6,657 nucleotides of DNA from Reyranella sp. (GCA_016780605.1 JADHLS010000296.1:1-6657), one strand, 5' to 3'; shown: positions 1 to 6,390, counted from the first letter of the stretch. A program made the numbers and translations. The notes: generated by a model not told the origin, from the sequence alone.

Positions 1-1069
1 TGTAGATCTGGCCGATCGTTGTTTCCGACGTGTGCTGGATCTCCATGCGCGGCAGGTAGCCCAGCTGGATCGCCTGGCGCGTCAGCGAGAACACGCCGGT
101 GATGACGGCTTGCGAGGCGATCACGGCGGCAAGGGTGGCGAGCACCACCAGGAAGATGATGTGCTCCTGCGGCACCAGCTCGAAGAATACCTGGCGCACC
201 CGCGTGGGGTCTTCGATGATCAGCGCACCCTGACCGAAATAGTTGAGCAGCAGGCCCGGCATGACCAGGGCGAGCCAGCCCGTGCGGATCGGGCGGCGGC
301 CGAAATGGCCCATGTCGGCGTAGAGCGCTTCGGCGCCGGTGACGGCCAGCACGATCGAACCGAAGGCCCAGAATATGCCGAGCCCTTGGTCGCCGATCAG
401 CCGGATCGCATAGAGCGGATTGATCGCCTGAAGCACCGACGGGTTTTTGGCGATCTGCCAGCCACCGAGCACGGCCAGCACGACGAACCACACGAACATC
501 ACCGGTCCGAACAGTCGACCGACATCGGCCGTGCCGCGCGCCTGCAGCAGGAAGAGGGCCACCAGGATGACCAGCACCAGCGGCACGACATAGGGCTCGA
601 AGGACGGCGCTGCCGCCGACAGACCTTCGACCGCACCCATCACCGAGACAGCCGGGGTGATGATGGCGTCGCCATAGAACAGCGCCAGTCCGATAACGGC
701 CAGTGTGACGATGGCGTGGCGAATCTTTCGGCTGCCACCGTTCAGCCCGTGACCGGCAAGTGTGGCCAGCGCCAGCACGCCACCCTCGCCCTTGTTGTCG
801 GCGCGCATGATCAGGGTGACGTACTTGATGGTGACGGTGAGGGTGATCGCCCAGAACAGGGTCGACAGCACACCCAGCACATGCTCGCGCGTCGGCGCCA
901 GGCTGGTGTCGTGCATGAAGGTCTCACGCAGCGCGTACAGCGGGCTGGTGCCGATATCGCCGAACACCACGCCCAGGGCGCCCACGATCAGGGCAGCGGT
1001 CGCCTTGCTGTGCGGATCGGCGTGGGCAGCGTCGGTTGCGGTCGACGGGCTGGTGCTGTCAGGGGCCAT
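1..1069 (-). CDS. kup: Kup-family low-affinity potassium uptake symporter (partial, C-terminus beyond left edge)
   Basis: Reading the minus strand from the ATG at 1069-1067 gives 356 uninterrupted codons to the window edge. Kup proteins are inner-membrane K+/H+ symporters of the KUP/HAK/KT family, usually about 630 residues, so a little over half is present. A short polar N-terminus (about 1-22) precedes the family hallmark GDIGTSPLYA at 37-46 in the first membrane segment. RADNKGEGG follows at 89-97 and YGDAIITPAVSV at 132-143. Further hydrophobic segments follow, with GPVMFVWF, FWAFGSIVLAVTGAEALYAD and an NYFGQGAL stretch, all typical of Kup. The ribosome binding site is weak: only a GGGCGG-like run precedes the start. 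It is transcribed divergently from the membrane protein beginning at 1227. Because the protein is cut, integrity of the C-terminal cytoplasmic domain cannot be judged. Family assignment is secure; ion specificity is inferred from the family. Confidence 0.95.
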   Translation of the reverse strand, partial: MAPDSTSPSTATDAAHADPHSKATAALIVGALGVVFGDIGTSPLYALRETFMHDTSLAPTREHVLGVLSTLFWAITLTVTIKYVTLIMRADNKGEGGVLALATLAGHGLNGGSRKIRHAIVTLAVIGLALFYGDAIITPAVSVMGAVEGLSAAAPSFEPYVVPLVLVILVALFLLQARGTADVGRLFGPVMFVWFVVLAVLGGWQIAKNPSVLQAINPLYAIRLIGDQGLGIFWAFGSIVLAVTGAEALYADMGHFGRRPIRTGWLALVMPGLLLNYFGQGALIIEDPTRVRQVFFELVPQEHIIFLVVLATLAAVIASQAVITGVFSLTRQAIQLGYLPRMEIQHTSETTIGQIY

Positions 1070-1226
1070 AAGGTCAAACGCCGCCCAGGGTGGCGGCGGC
1101 GCGACGGTGTGCGCCCCCGCTTTCGGCCTGTCAACGCGCCAAATACAGGCCTGTTGTGGCAAAAATGCTTGACGTTTGCACGGAGCATGCTGAGCGTTTC
1201 GGGTCGAAGTCGAGGCGGGGCAGGCG
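1070..1226. promoter_or_regulatory. Divergent intergenic region between kup and the DUF3592 membrane gene
   Basis: These 157 bp must carry the promoters of both divergent genes. A TTGACA hexamer lies on the minus strand at 1134-1129, toward kup, but no good -10 sits 16-18 bp downstream. On the plus strand TTGACG lies at 1169-1174, just after an A-run at 1161-1165, also without a convincing -10. A perfect 10-bp palindrome, ACAGGCCTGT, is at 1145-1154. Its half GGCCTGT recurs as a direct repeat at 1125-1131. This could be an operator or chance in GC-rich DNA. Only the position of the region is firm; the elements are suggestions. Confidence 0.4.
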
Positions 1227-2612
1227 ATGGCCATGGAACTCTGCGTCAACGACAAGTTCACGACCGATCCGTCGGCGGACGACATCGGGCGAGCGTTCGA
1301 TAGCGTTCCCCATCCCCAGGGCTGGTTCCTGGTCCTCGACGACGAGGATGACGGCTCCAATATCGAGGTCACGGCCCGGCCCGAGGGCACCTTCGACGTG
1401 ACCGCCGATGACGGCCACCGCGAGGGCCATCCCGCCAAGCCGTTCACCGCCGCCGAAGCCAAGGCCGCCCTGCTGAAATATCGGGCCCGCGATCCCGGCT
1501 GGCGCCAGGCCTTCACCTGGGAAAGCGAGGCCGAGGCTGAGGAGCGGACAGAATCACGGGCGGCGAAGCGCCGGTCGTCCGAGCCGCCGACCTGGGCGGT
1601 GGCGGCAGTGATCGGCTCGGTCGCGCTGATCGTCGTGGCCAGCTTCGTGCGCCGCTGGCTGCCGTTCGGCAATTCCGACTACTTCTGGATCGGGCTGATC
1701 TTCCTGCCGATGGTCGTGCTGGTGATGGCCGTGATCGCCAACAAGATGCTTGAGGTGCGGCGCGCCGCGGGCTGGTCGACGGCGGTCGGCCGCATCGTGA
1801 AGAGCGGCACCGCGGCCGATCGGCATCGCTTCGCCGGCGAGACCACGACGGTGAAGACGATGCCCGACGTCGAGTACGAATTCTCGGTCGGCGGCCACAA
1901 GATCCGCGGCAACCGAATCAGCATCGGCGAGGATACAGGCGGCGCCAACACCGAGGCGACGCTCAGCCGCTACACCGTCGGCGCTGCCGTCACGGTGTAC
2001 TACGACCCGGCCAATCCGAAGAACTGCGTGCTTGAGCGGGCCGCGCCCGAGGGCGTCGGCAAGGCCATCGCGGTCGTGGCTGCCGGCCTGCTGGTCTTCG
2101 CCGGCATCGTCTACTGGCTGGTCACCGCGGCCCCGCGCCTGATCGAGCAGCACTTTCCGCACGCCAACGCACCGGTCGTGATCTTCGCCTCGGTTTTCGC
2201 GCTGCTGCTGCTGCTCTTTTTCATCGCCAGCTGGCGCCAGTCGCGCCGCGCCGCCGACTGGCCGCTGGTGCGCGGCACCGTGCTCAGCAGCGGCACCGAG
2301 CGTCTCGAAAATCGCTCTGACGGACGAACCAGCGTCACCCACGCACCTGCGGTCGAATACAGCTACCGCGTGAACGACGTCGATTATGTGAGCCGCCAGA
2401 TCAAGGTCGGTATGGTGGCGGCGGCCAGCGAATCCTACGCCGCGGGCGTTGCCGCGCGCTACCCCAAGGGCGCCGTCATCGACGTGCATTACGATCCCGC
2501 CAATCCATCCAATGCAGCGCTGGAGAATCCCACGGGCATGCCCTGGTTGCTGCTGATCCTGGCCGTCGCCCTGTTTGCCCTTGCGGCCCAGCAGGCCGGC
2601 GCTTTTTCCTGA
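1227..2612 (+). CDS. Membrane protein with tandem DUF3592 domains and a novel-looking N-terminal domain
   Basis: A 461-residue protein of unknown function. Residues 1-100 form a soluble, acidic domain with alternating hydrophobic strands, a helix with EAKAALLKY (77-85) and a WRQAFTW end (92-98). I do not recognise its family. A charged Glu/Arg linker (99-119) follows. Likely membrane segments are 123-142, 150-173, 279-300, 316-335 and 439-457. Two related soluble domains lie between them, about 176-272 and 337-434. Each has an Arg-rich entry, a VEY.[FY] strand and a closing YDPANP motif (259-264 and 422-427), the DUF3592 signature. The unit 2TM+DUF3592 is thus duplicated, with one extra C-terminal helix. 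Positive residues at the membrane edges suggest that the N-terminus and both DUF3592 domains face the cytoplasm (inference). The ATG at 1227 has a purine-rich GAGG/GGGGCAGG leader; an in-frame ATG at 1233 is an alternative. The stop is 8 bp before the P450 start, indicating an operon. Confidence 0.85.
   Translation: MAMELCVNDKFTTDPSADDIGRAFDSVPHPQGWFLVLDDEDDGSNIEVTARPEGTFDVTADDGHREGHPAKPFTAAEAKAALLKYRARDPGWRQAFTWESEAEAEERTESRAAKRRSSEPPTWAVAAVIGSVALIVVASFVRRWLPFGNSDYFWIGLIFLPMVVLVMAVIANKMLEVRRAAGWSTAVGRIVKSGTAADRHRFAGETTTVKTMPDVEYEFSVGGHKIRGNRISIGEDTGGANTEATLSRYTVGAAVTVYYDPANPKNCVLERAAPEGVGKAIAVVAAGLLVFAGIVYWLVTAAPRLIEQHFPHANAPVVIFASVFALLLLLFFIASWRQSRRAADWPLVRGTVLSSGTERLENRSDGRTSVTHAPAVEYSYRVNDVDYVSRQIKVGMVAAASESYAAGVAARYPKGAVIDVHYDPANPSNAALENPTGMPWLLLILAVALFALAAQQAGAFS
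1752..2042 (+). other. DUF3592 domain, copy 1 (protein residues 176-272)
   Basis: The first DUF3592-like domain of the membrane protein. It starts with Arg-rich EVRRAAGW, contains VEYEFSVGGHKIRG (215-228) and ends in VTVYYDPANPKNCVLE (255-270). The same order of elements recurs in copy 2, so the two arose by internal duplication. The DNA of the two copies has diverged well beyond a recent duplication. Confidence 0.75.
2235..2528 (+). other. DUF3592 domain, copy 2 (protein residues 337-434)
   Basis: The second copy. It opens with RQSRRAADWPLVRGTV, contains VEYSYRVNDVDYVSR (376-390) and closes with VIDVHYDPANPSNAALE (417-433). It aligns with copy 1 along its length: entry AGW/ADW, VEY strand, VGAAVTVYYDPANP versus KGAVIDVHYDPANP. 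A final hydrophobic helix follows at 439-457. Confidence 0.75.
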
Positions 2613-2620
2613 GGCTCGTC

Positions 2621-3838
2621 ATGAACGCACCGCCGCTTGGCCTCGCCGACGTCAGCAGCCCCACCCTTTACCGCGACGACAGCTGGCGCGAGCCTTTTGC
2701 CGCCCTGCGGCGCGAGGATCCGGTGCATCGCCACGCCGACAGCCCCTACGGTCCTTATTGGTCGGTGACGCGCTACGCCGACATCATGAAGGTCGAGCTC
2801 GATCCCGCCACCTATTCGTCGGCCTCCGAGTGGGGCGGCATCCAGATCGAGGACCGACCCAAGGGCCAGGAGCTGCCGAACTTCATCCGCATGGACCCGC
2901 CGCGCCACACCGCGCAGCGCAAGACGGTGGCGCCGATCGTAGCGCCCTCCAACCTCGCCAACCTGGAAGGCCTGATCCGCCAGCGCACGGCGGCGGTGCT
3001 CGATGGCCTGCCGCGCAATCAGCCGTTCGACTGGGTCGATCGCGTCTCGACCGAGCTCACCGCGCTGATGCTGGCGACGCTGTTCGATTTCCCGCAGGCC
3101 GAGCGGCGCAAACTCACCCACTGGTCCGACGTCGCCATCGCCAACGTCGAGGCAGCCGACGCCGTGGTTAAGAGCGAGGCCGAGCGCATGGCCGAGCTTA
3201 CCGTCATGGCCGAGACCATGGCGGCCCTGTGGAAGGAGCGCGCTGCCGAGCCGCCCAAGTTCGACCTGATCTCGATGATGGCGCACTCCGAGGCCACCAA
3301 GGCCATGCCGATGCGCGAGTTCATCGGCAACTTCGCGCTTCTGATCGTGGGCGGCAACGACACCACGCGCAACTCGATGACCGGCGGGTTGATGGCGGTG
3401 CAGGAGAACCCGGCCGAGCTCGACAAGGTCAAGGCCGATGCCGGGCTGCTCGACAGCCTAGTGTCGGAGATCATCCGCTGGCAGACACCGGTGATCCACA
3501 TGCGCCGCACCGCCACGCGCGACTGCGAGCTCGCCGGCCGCGCGATCAAGCAGGGCGACAAGGTCGTGATGTGGTACGTCTCGGGCAATCGCGACGAAGA
3601 CGCGATTGAGGAGCCTGAGCGCTTCGTAGTCGGCCGCCCCAGGGCGCGTCATCACCTGTCGTTCGGCGCCGGCATCCATCGCTGTGTCGGCGACCGCCTG
3701 GCCGAGATGCAGCTCAAGATCCTGTGGGAGGAGATGCTGAAGCGCGATCTCACGATCGAGATCGCAGGGCCGCCGGTGCGGCTCTACTCCAACTTCATCC
3801 GCGGCATTCGATCGTTGCCTGTTGTGATCAGGCAATAA
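2621..3838 (+). CDS. Cytochrome P450, CYP153-like (probable alkane/fatty-acid terminal hydroxylase)
   Basis: A complete soluble bacterial P450 of 405 residues with no N-terminal membrane anchor. It shows MDPPRHTAQRK (91-101), the I-helix GGNDTTR (244-250) with the acid/Thr pair for oxygen activation, the K-helix ExxR as EIIR (283-286), and the heme loop FGAGIHRCVG (348-357) with Cys355 as the iron ligand. RNSMTGG, RWQTPVIHMRRTA, GDKVVMWYVSGNRDE and LAEMQLKILWEEMLKR match what I recall of CYP153A enzymes, which hydroxylate the terminal carbon of medium-chain alkanes, cyclic hydrocarbons or fatty acids. Substrate is inferred. The heme loop reads FGAG..CVGD where CYP153A6, as I remember it, has FGFG..CVGN, so it may belong to a separate subfamily. 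CYP153 needs a ferredoxin and ferredoxin reductase; neither is encoded in the window. GAGG overlapping the upstream stop (2611-2614) serves as ribosome binding site. The gene probably shares a transcript with the membrane protein. Confidence 0.92.
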   Translation: MNAPPLGLADVSSPTLYRDDSWREPFAALRREDPVHRHADSPYGPYWSVTRYADIMKVELDPATYSSASEWGGIQIEDRPKGQELPNFIRMDPPRHTAQRKTVAPIVAPSNLANLEGLIRQRTAAVLDGLPRNQPFDWVDRVSTELTALMLATLFDFPQAERRKLTHWSDVAIANVEAADAVVKSEAERMAELTVMAETMAALWKERAAEPPKFDLISMMAHSEATKAMPMREFIGNFALLIVGGNDTTRNSMTGGLMAVQENPAELDKVKADAGLLDSLVSEIIRWQTPVIHMRRTATRDCELAGRAIKQGDKVVMWYVSGNRDEDAIEEPERFVVGRPRARHHLSFGAGIHRCVGDRLAEMQLKILWEEMLKRDLTIEIAGPPVRLYSNFIRGIRSLPVVIRQ

Positions 3839-3933
3839 CCTCATCCCGCAGGGCGCGTCTCGAAGGATGGCCCCAGTCGTGCTGTTGCCCACCCTTCGAG
3901 ACGCATCGCTTCGCGATGCTTCTCAGGGTGAGG
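3839..3933. repeat. Imperfect palindromic repeat between convergent genes
   Basis: The whole gap between the converging P450 and aldolase genes is one inverted repeat. Outer arms: CCTCATCC at 3839-3846 against GGGTGAGG at 3926-3933, with one G.U pair. Inner arms: GCGTCTCGAAGG at 3855-3866 against CCTTCGAGACGC at 3893-3904, 12 bp perfect, extended by TGG/CCA after one mismatch. The right arm carries an extra small hairpin, GCATCGC-TTC-GCGATGC at 3903-3919, that the left arm lacks, so the left arm seems to have lost sequence. The CCTCA...GTCTCGAAGG...CCTTCGAGAC...TGAGG layout resembles, from memory, palindromic intergenic repeats common in Bradyrhizobium-like genomes. As RNA it would fold from either strand and could end both transcripts or protect their 3' ends (inference). 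Confidence 0.8.
3903..3919. repeat. Nested 7-bp hairpin within the palindromic repeat
   Basis: GCATCGC pairs perfectly with GCGATGC around a 3-nt TTC loop. It lies between the outer and inner stems on the right side only, making the larger palindrome asymmetric. It is just downstream of the aldolase stop on the minus strand. Confidence 0.75.
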
Positions 3934-4705
3934 ATTTCTTCACTACCGCCAGTCCCGACGCGAAGGCCTGCTGCAGCAGCCAGACGTCGCCCGCGATCGA
4001 TACGAAGTCGTAACCCATGGCCGCGAACTGGGCAGCCTGCTTGGCGTCGACGGCGAGCCGGCCGGCCGACTTGCCGTGCTTCTTCGCCGCCGCGAGGGTC
4101 GCCTGCTCGGCCCGGGCGAAATCGGGATGGTCGAACGCGCCGGGTTCGCCCAGCGCCACCGAGAGATCGTTGTGGCCGAGCCAAAGCATGTCGACGCCAG
4201 GCAGCGCCGCGATCTCGTCGGCCGCCGCGGCGCCGCGCGGATCCTCGACCTGCAGGATGATGGCGGTGCGCTGGTTCTGCTCGGCAAAGCGCGGCACCAG
4301 GGGCTCGCTTCGCATCGCGAAGCGCTCGTGGGCGAGGCCCAGCGCCACGCCGCGCGTGCCGTCCGGCCAATATTTGCCGGCGTCGAGCACCGCCTTCGCC
4401 TGCTCGACCGACGAGACGATCGGCACCATCACGCCGTCGGCGCCGGTGTCGAGCGCCCGCGATATGTGATGGCGCTGCTGGCTCGGCACGCGCACCACAA
4501 TCGGCAGTGTCGCGGCCTGGCAGTAGCGCACCACCTGTCGGACGGTATCGAATCCGAAACCAGTGTGCTCCATGTCGAGCACCGCAAAGTCCGCACCCGC
4601 CGCTTTCAGGATCTGGCCGATGCCCGGTGTCGCGAATTCGAAGAGGAAAGTGCCGACCTTGGTCGATGAAGTCCCTACAAGGGACCGGAGATTGTCTGTC
4701 GGCAT
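3923..4705 (-). CDS. HpcH/HpaI-family class II aldolase
   Basis: A complete 260-residue protein, the usual family length (about 250-265). Family members are metal-dependent (beta/alpha)8 aldolases that make or cleave pyruvate or related C-C bonds, such as 4-hydroxy-2-oxoheptanedioate or 2-dehydro-3-deoxyglucarate aldolases; some are citrate-lyase or malyl-CoA-lyase related. Visible signatures: GTFLFE (18-23), LDMEH (43-47) with the presumed catalytic His47, VVRVP (70-74) with substrate-binding Arg72, GTRG (116-119), LQVED (151-155) with metal ligand Glu154, and LGHNDLS (176-182) with metal ligand Asp180. The last position pair reads HND where HpaI itself has PAD, so it is not a simple HpaI orthologue. 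Exact substrate is unknown. The ATG at 4705 is preceded by GGGGGAA at a 5-nt spacing. The last two codons and the TGA lie inside the palindromic repeat. It is convergent with the P450 and divergent from the GST gene, so it is probably monocistronic here. Confidence 0.9.
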   Translation of the reverse strand: MPTDNLRSLVGTSSTKVGTFLFEFATPGIGQILKAAGADFAVLDMEHTGFGFDTVRQVVRYCQAATLPIVVRVPSQQRHHISRALDTGADGVMVPIVSSVEQAKAVLDAGKYWPDGTRGVALGLAHERFAMRSEPLVPRFAEQNQRTAIILQVEDPRGAAAADEIAALPGVDMLWLGHNDLSVALGEPGAFDHPDFARAEQATLAAAKKHGKSAGRLAVDAKQAAQFAAMGYDFVSIAGDVWLLQQAFASGLAVVKKSSP

Positions 4706-4779
4706 TGTGATTCCCCCGCTGTGGCCGCGATGCTAGCGTCCGCCGTCCAAGACGACCACCCAACTCAAGGGAGTTTGCG
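4706..4779. promoter_or_regulatory. Divergent promoter region between the aldolase and GST genes
   Basis: This 74-bp gap must start both divergent transcripts. At its ends are clear ribosome binding sites: GGGGGAA on the minus strand (4717-4711) for the aldolase and AAGGGAG on the plus strand (4767-4773, six bases before the ATG) for the GST. TTGTGA at 4705-4710 and GATGCT at 4729-4734, 18 bp apart, are a weak sigma-70-like plus-strand pair. The leftover space is short, so the two promoters may overlap. Confidence 0.45.
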
Positions 4780-5406
4780 ATGAAGCTCTATTACATGCCC
4801 GGCGCCTGCTCGATCGGCATCCATGTTCTCCTCGAGGAGATCGGCAAGCCGTACGACCTGCAGAAGATCGACGGCGCCAAGCAGGAGCAGTACGGGCCGG
4901 ACTTCGTGAAGATCAATCCCAAGTCCAAGGTGCCGACGCTGGTGCGCGACGACGGCCAGGTCCTCACCGAGTTCCCGGCGATCGCCACGTGGCTCGCGCG
5001 CAAGAACCCGGACAAGCATCTGCTGCCGACCGACCCCGACAGTGAGGCGCGCGTGCTCGAGGCCTTGGACTATGTCGTCTCGACCATGCACATGCAGGGC
5101 TTCTCGCGCATGTTCCGGCCGGCCAACTACGCTCCGACCGAAGCCGACCACGACAAGGTCAAGGCGCGCGGCAAGGAGATCATGGAGAAGGGCCTCGCCC
5201 TCATGGACAAGGCGCTCGAGGGCAAGGAGTACATCGCCGGCCAGTTCTCGATCGCCGACGCCGCGCTCTTCTACGTCGAGTTCTGGGCGGCGGCGCGCAT
5301 GAAGATGACCCTGCCCAAGAACTGCGCCGCCCACTACGAGCGCATGAAGAACCGCCCGGCGGTCAAGCGCACCATCGAGCAGGAAGGCCTGACCGCGGCC
5401 GTCTGA
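4780..5406 (+). CDS. Glutathione S-transferase, beta-class-like
   Basis: A 208-residue cytosolic protein, the normal length for a bacterial GST. The start MKLYYMPGACS matches the beta class, with Cys10 at the position that contacts or forms a mixed disulfide with glutathione. The thioredoxin-like N-domain continues to VPTL (51-54), with the cis-Pro at 52, and LTE (62-64), where Glu64 should bind the gamma-glutamyl group. The helical C-domain follows from about 88, with the N-capping box FSIAD (156-160) and Asp160. Residue 65 is Phe, where related enzymes usually have a small Gly or Ser next to the acidic residue, so glutathione binding may be altered. It could detoxify electrophiles or peroxides, or act in ring-compound degradation; no substrate is shown. 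The ATG has a strong AAGGGAG six bases upstream. A strong hairpin follows the stop. Confidence 0.93.
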   Translation: MKLYYMPGACSIGIHVLLEEIGKPYDLQKIDGAKQEQYGPDFVKINPKSKVPTLVRDDGQVLTEFPAIATWLARKNPDKHLLPTDPDSEARVLEALDYVVSTMHMQGFSRMFRPANYAPTEADHDKVKARGKEIMEKGLALMDKALEGKEYIAGQFSIADAALFYVEFWAAARMKMTLPKNCAAHYERMKNRPAVKRTIEQEGLTAAV

Positions 5407-5414
5407 TCGCCTGG

Positions 5415-5448
5415 CGCGAGCCGCGACGATTTCTCGTCGCGGCTCGCG
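5415..5448 (+). terminator. Strong hairpin downstream of the GST gene, terminator-like
   Basis: A 15-bp perfect inverted repeat (CGCGAGCCGCGACGA at 5415-5429, complement at 5434-5448) around a 4-nt TTTC loop, starting nine bases after the GST stop. There is no T-run after the stem (GACCTTAC follows), so it is not a textbook intrinsic terminator. It may still stop or pause transcription, or protect the 3' end. It separates the GST gene from the transporter. Confidence 0.65.
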
Positions 5449-5539
5449 ACCTTACAACTGTCTGCGTGGCGGCCCGGGAAGCATTCGACGGCATCGGGGC
5501 CGTTGACCGCCCGCACGATGCGCCGGCACATCGGATGGC

Positions 5540-6376
5540 ATGTCCGCGGCGCTCCTCTATGGCCTCGTCATTCTCTCGGCGATCGCTCACGCCACGTGGA
5601 ACGCGCTGGTCAAGTCGGCCGGCGATCGCATGCTTACCATGGTGGCGATCCGCACCACCGGCATGATGGTTGGTCTCATGGCCCTGCCGTTCGTCGAGTG
5701 GCCGGCGCCGGCGAGCTGGAAATGGCTCGCCGTCACGTCTGTCGTGATGTTCGCCTATTACGCGCTGCTGGTCCGCTCGTACGGCGTGGGCGACATGAGC
5801 GTCGTCTACCCGCTGGCGCGCGGGCTGGCGCCAGTGCTCACCACGATCGCGGCCTTCATCGCGATCGGCGAGGCCTTGAGCACGGGCCAGATCGTCGCCG
5901 TCGCCCTGATCTCGCTCGGCATCATGATCCTGTCCTTCGGCGCCGGCGCGAGCCGCTCTGCCGTGGGCTTCGCCCTGGCGACCGGCCTGTCGGTCGCGAC
6001 CTACAGCTTCTTCGCCGGGCTCGGCGTGCGCTCTGCCGGGACCGTGCTGGGCTTCCAGGCTTGCCTGGAGATCATCACCGGGTTCGGCACGCTCTGCTAT
6101 GGCGTCGTCGTGCGGCGGGCCGAGGCCATGGACTACGCGCGCCGTCACGGGCTGATCGGATTTGTGGCGGGCGCGGTATCGGTGGTGGGCTTCCTCGCCT
6201 TCCTGGCCGCGGCCGCAAGCCTGCCGCTGGGGCCGGTGAGCGCGGTGAGGGAGACGAGCGTGATCTTCGGCGCCGTGCTGGGCACGCTCGTGTTGAAGGA
6301 AGGCTTCGGACCGCGCCGCATCGCGGCTGCGATGATGGTCACCGTCGGGATCGTGCTTCTCGCGATCCCGCGCTGA
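5540..6376 (+). CDS. EamA/DMT-superfamily transporter
   Basis: A 278-residue integral membrane protein, nearly all hydrophobic, with about ten helices as expected for two EamA halves. AHATWNALVK (16-25) in helix 1 and VVYPLARGLAPVLTT (88-102) in the middle of the first half are typical of drug/metabolite exporters. The second half ends with PLGPVSAVRETSVIFGAVLG (229-248) and LKEGFGPRR (252-260), the counterpart of the IGEALSTGQ (109-117) segment in the first half. Substrate cannot be read from sequence; family members export amino acids, metabolites or toxic compounds. The start at 5540 is the only ATG in frame after an upstream in-frame stop at 5504-5506. It has only a weak GGATGG-like leader. 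The gene lies 133 bp after the GST, beyond the hairpin, so it probably has its own promoter; the nitronate monooxygenase start is 14 bp downstream. Confidence 0.9.
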   Translation: MSAALLYGLVILSAIAHATWNALVKSAGDRMLTMVAIRTTGMMVGLMALPFVEWPAPASWKWLAVTSVVMFAYYALLVRSYGVGDMSVVYPLARGLAPVLTTIAAFIAIGEALSTGQIVAVALISLGIMILSFGAGASRSAVGFALATGLSVATYSFFAGLGVRSAGTVLGFQACLEIITGFGTLCYGVVVRRAEAMDYARRHGLIGFVAGAVSVVGFLAFLAAAASLPLGPVSAVRETSVIFGAVLGTLVLKEGFGPRRIAAAMMVTVGIVLLAIPR

Positions 6377-6390
6377 GGTAGTCTGCTGCC

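Noticed and set aside
32..1303. 423-residue plus-strand open frame
   Set aside because: It lies antisense to the clear Kup gene and its translation is rich in His, Gln, Asp and Arg without domains, the usual shadow of a GC-rich gene.
1554..2489. 311-residue minus-strand open frame
   Set aside because: It is antisense to the DUF3592 membrane gene, with low-complexity His/Asp/Arg composition and no motif.
2489..3286. 265-residue minus-strand open frame over the P450 start
   Set aside because: It overlaps the start of a P450 with all key motifs; its own translation shows no family features.
3839..3933. CRISPR repeat or IS end
   Set aside because: There is a single inverted repeat with no spacer array, no transposase and no target-site duplication that I can see.
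3828..4763. 311-residue minus-strand open frame in another frame of the aldolase region
   Set aside because: The 260-residue frame has the aldolase motifs and a good ribosome binding site; this frame reads Arg/Gly-rich noise and crosses the palindromic repeat.
3839..4779. Aldolase, P450 and GST as one degradation operon
   Set aside because: The aldolase is on the opposite strand, convergent with the P450 and divergent from the GST, so they are not one transcript; a shared pathway is not supported.
5503..6381. 292-residue plus-strand open frame overlapping the EamA gene
   Set aside because: It is the neighbouring frame of the transporter; the EamA frame encodes ordered membrane helices and family motifs, this one does not.
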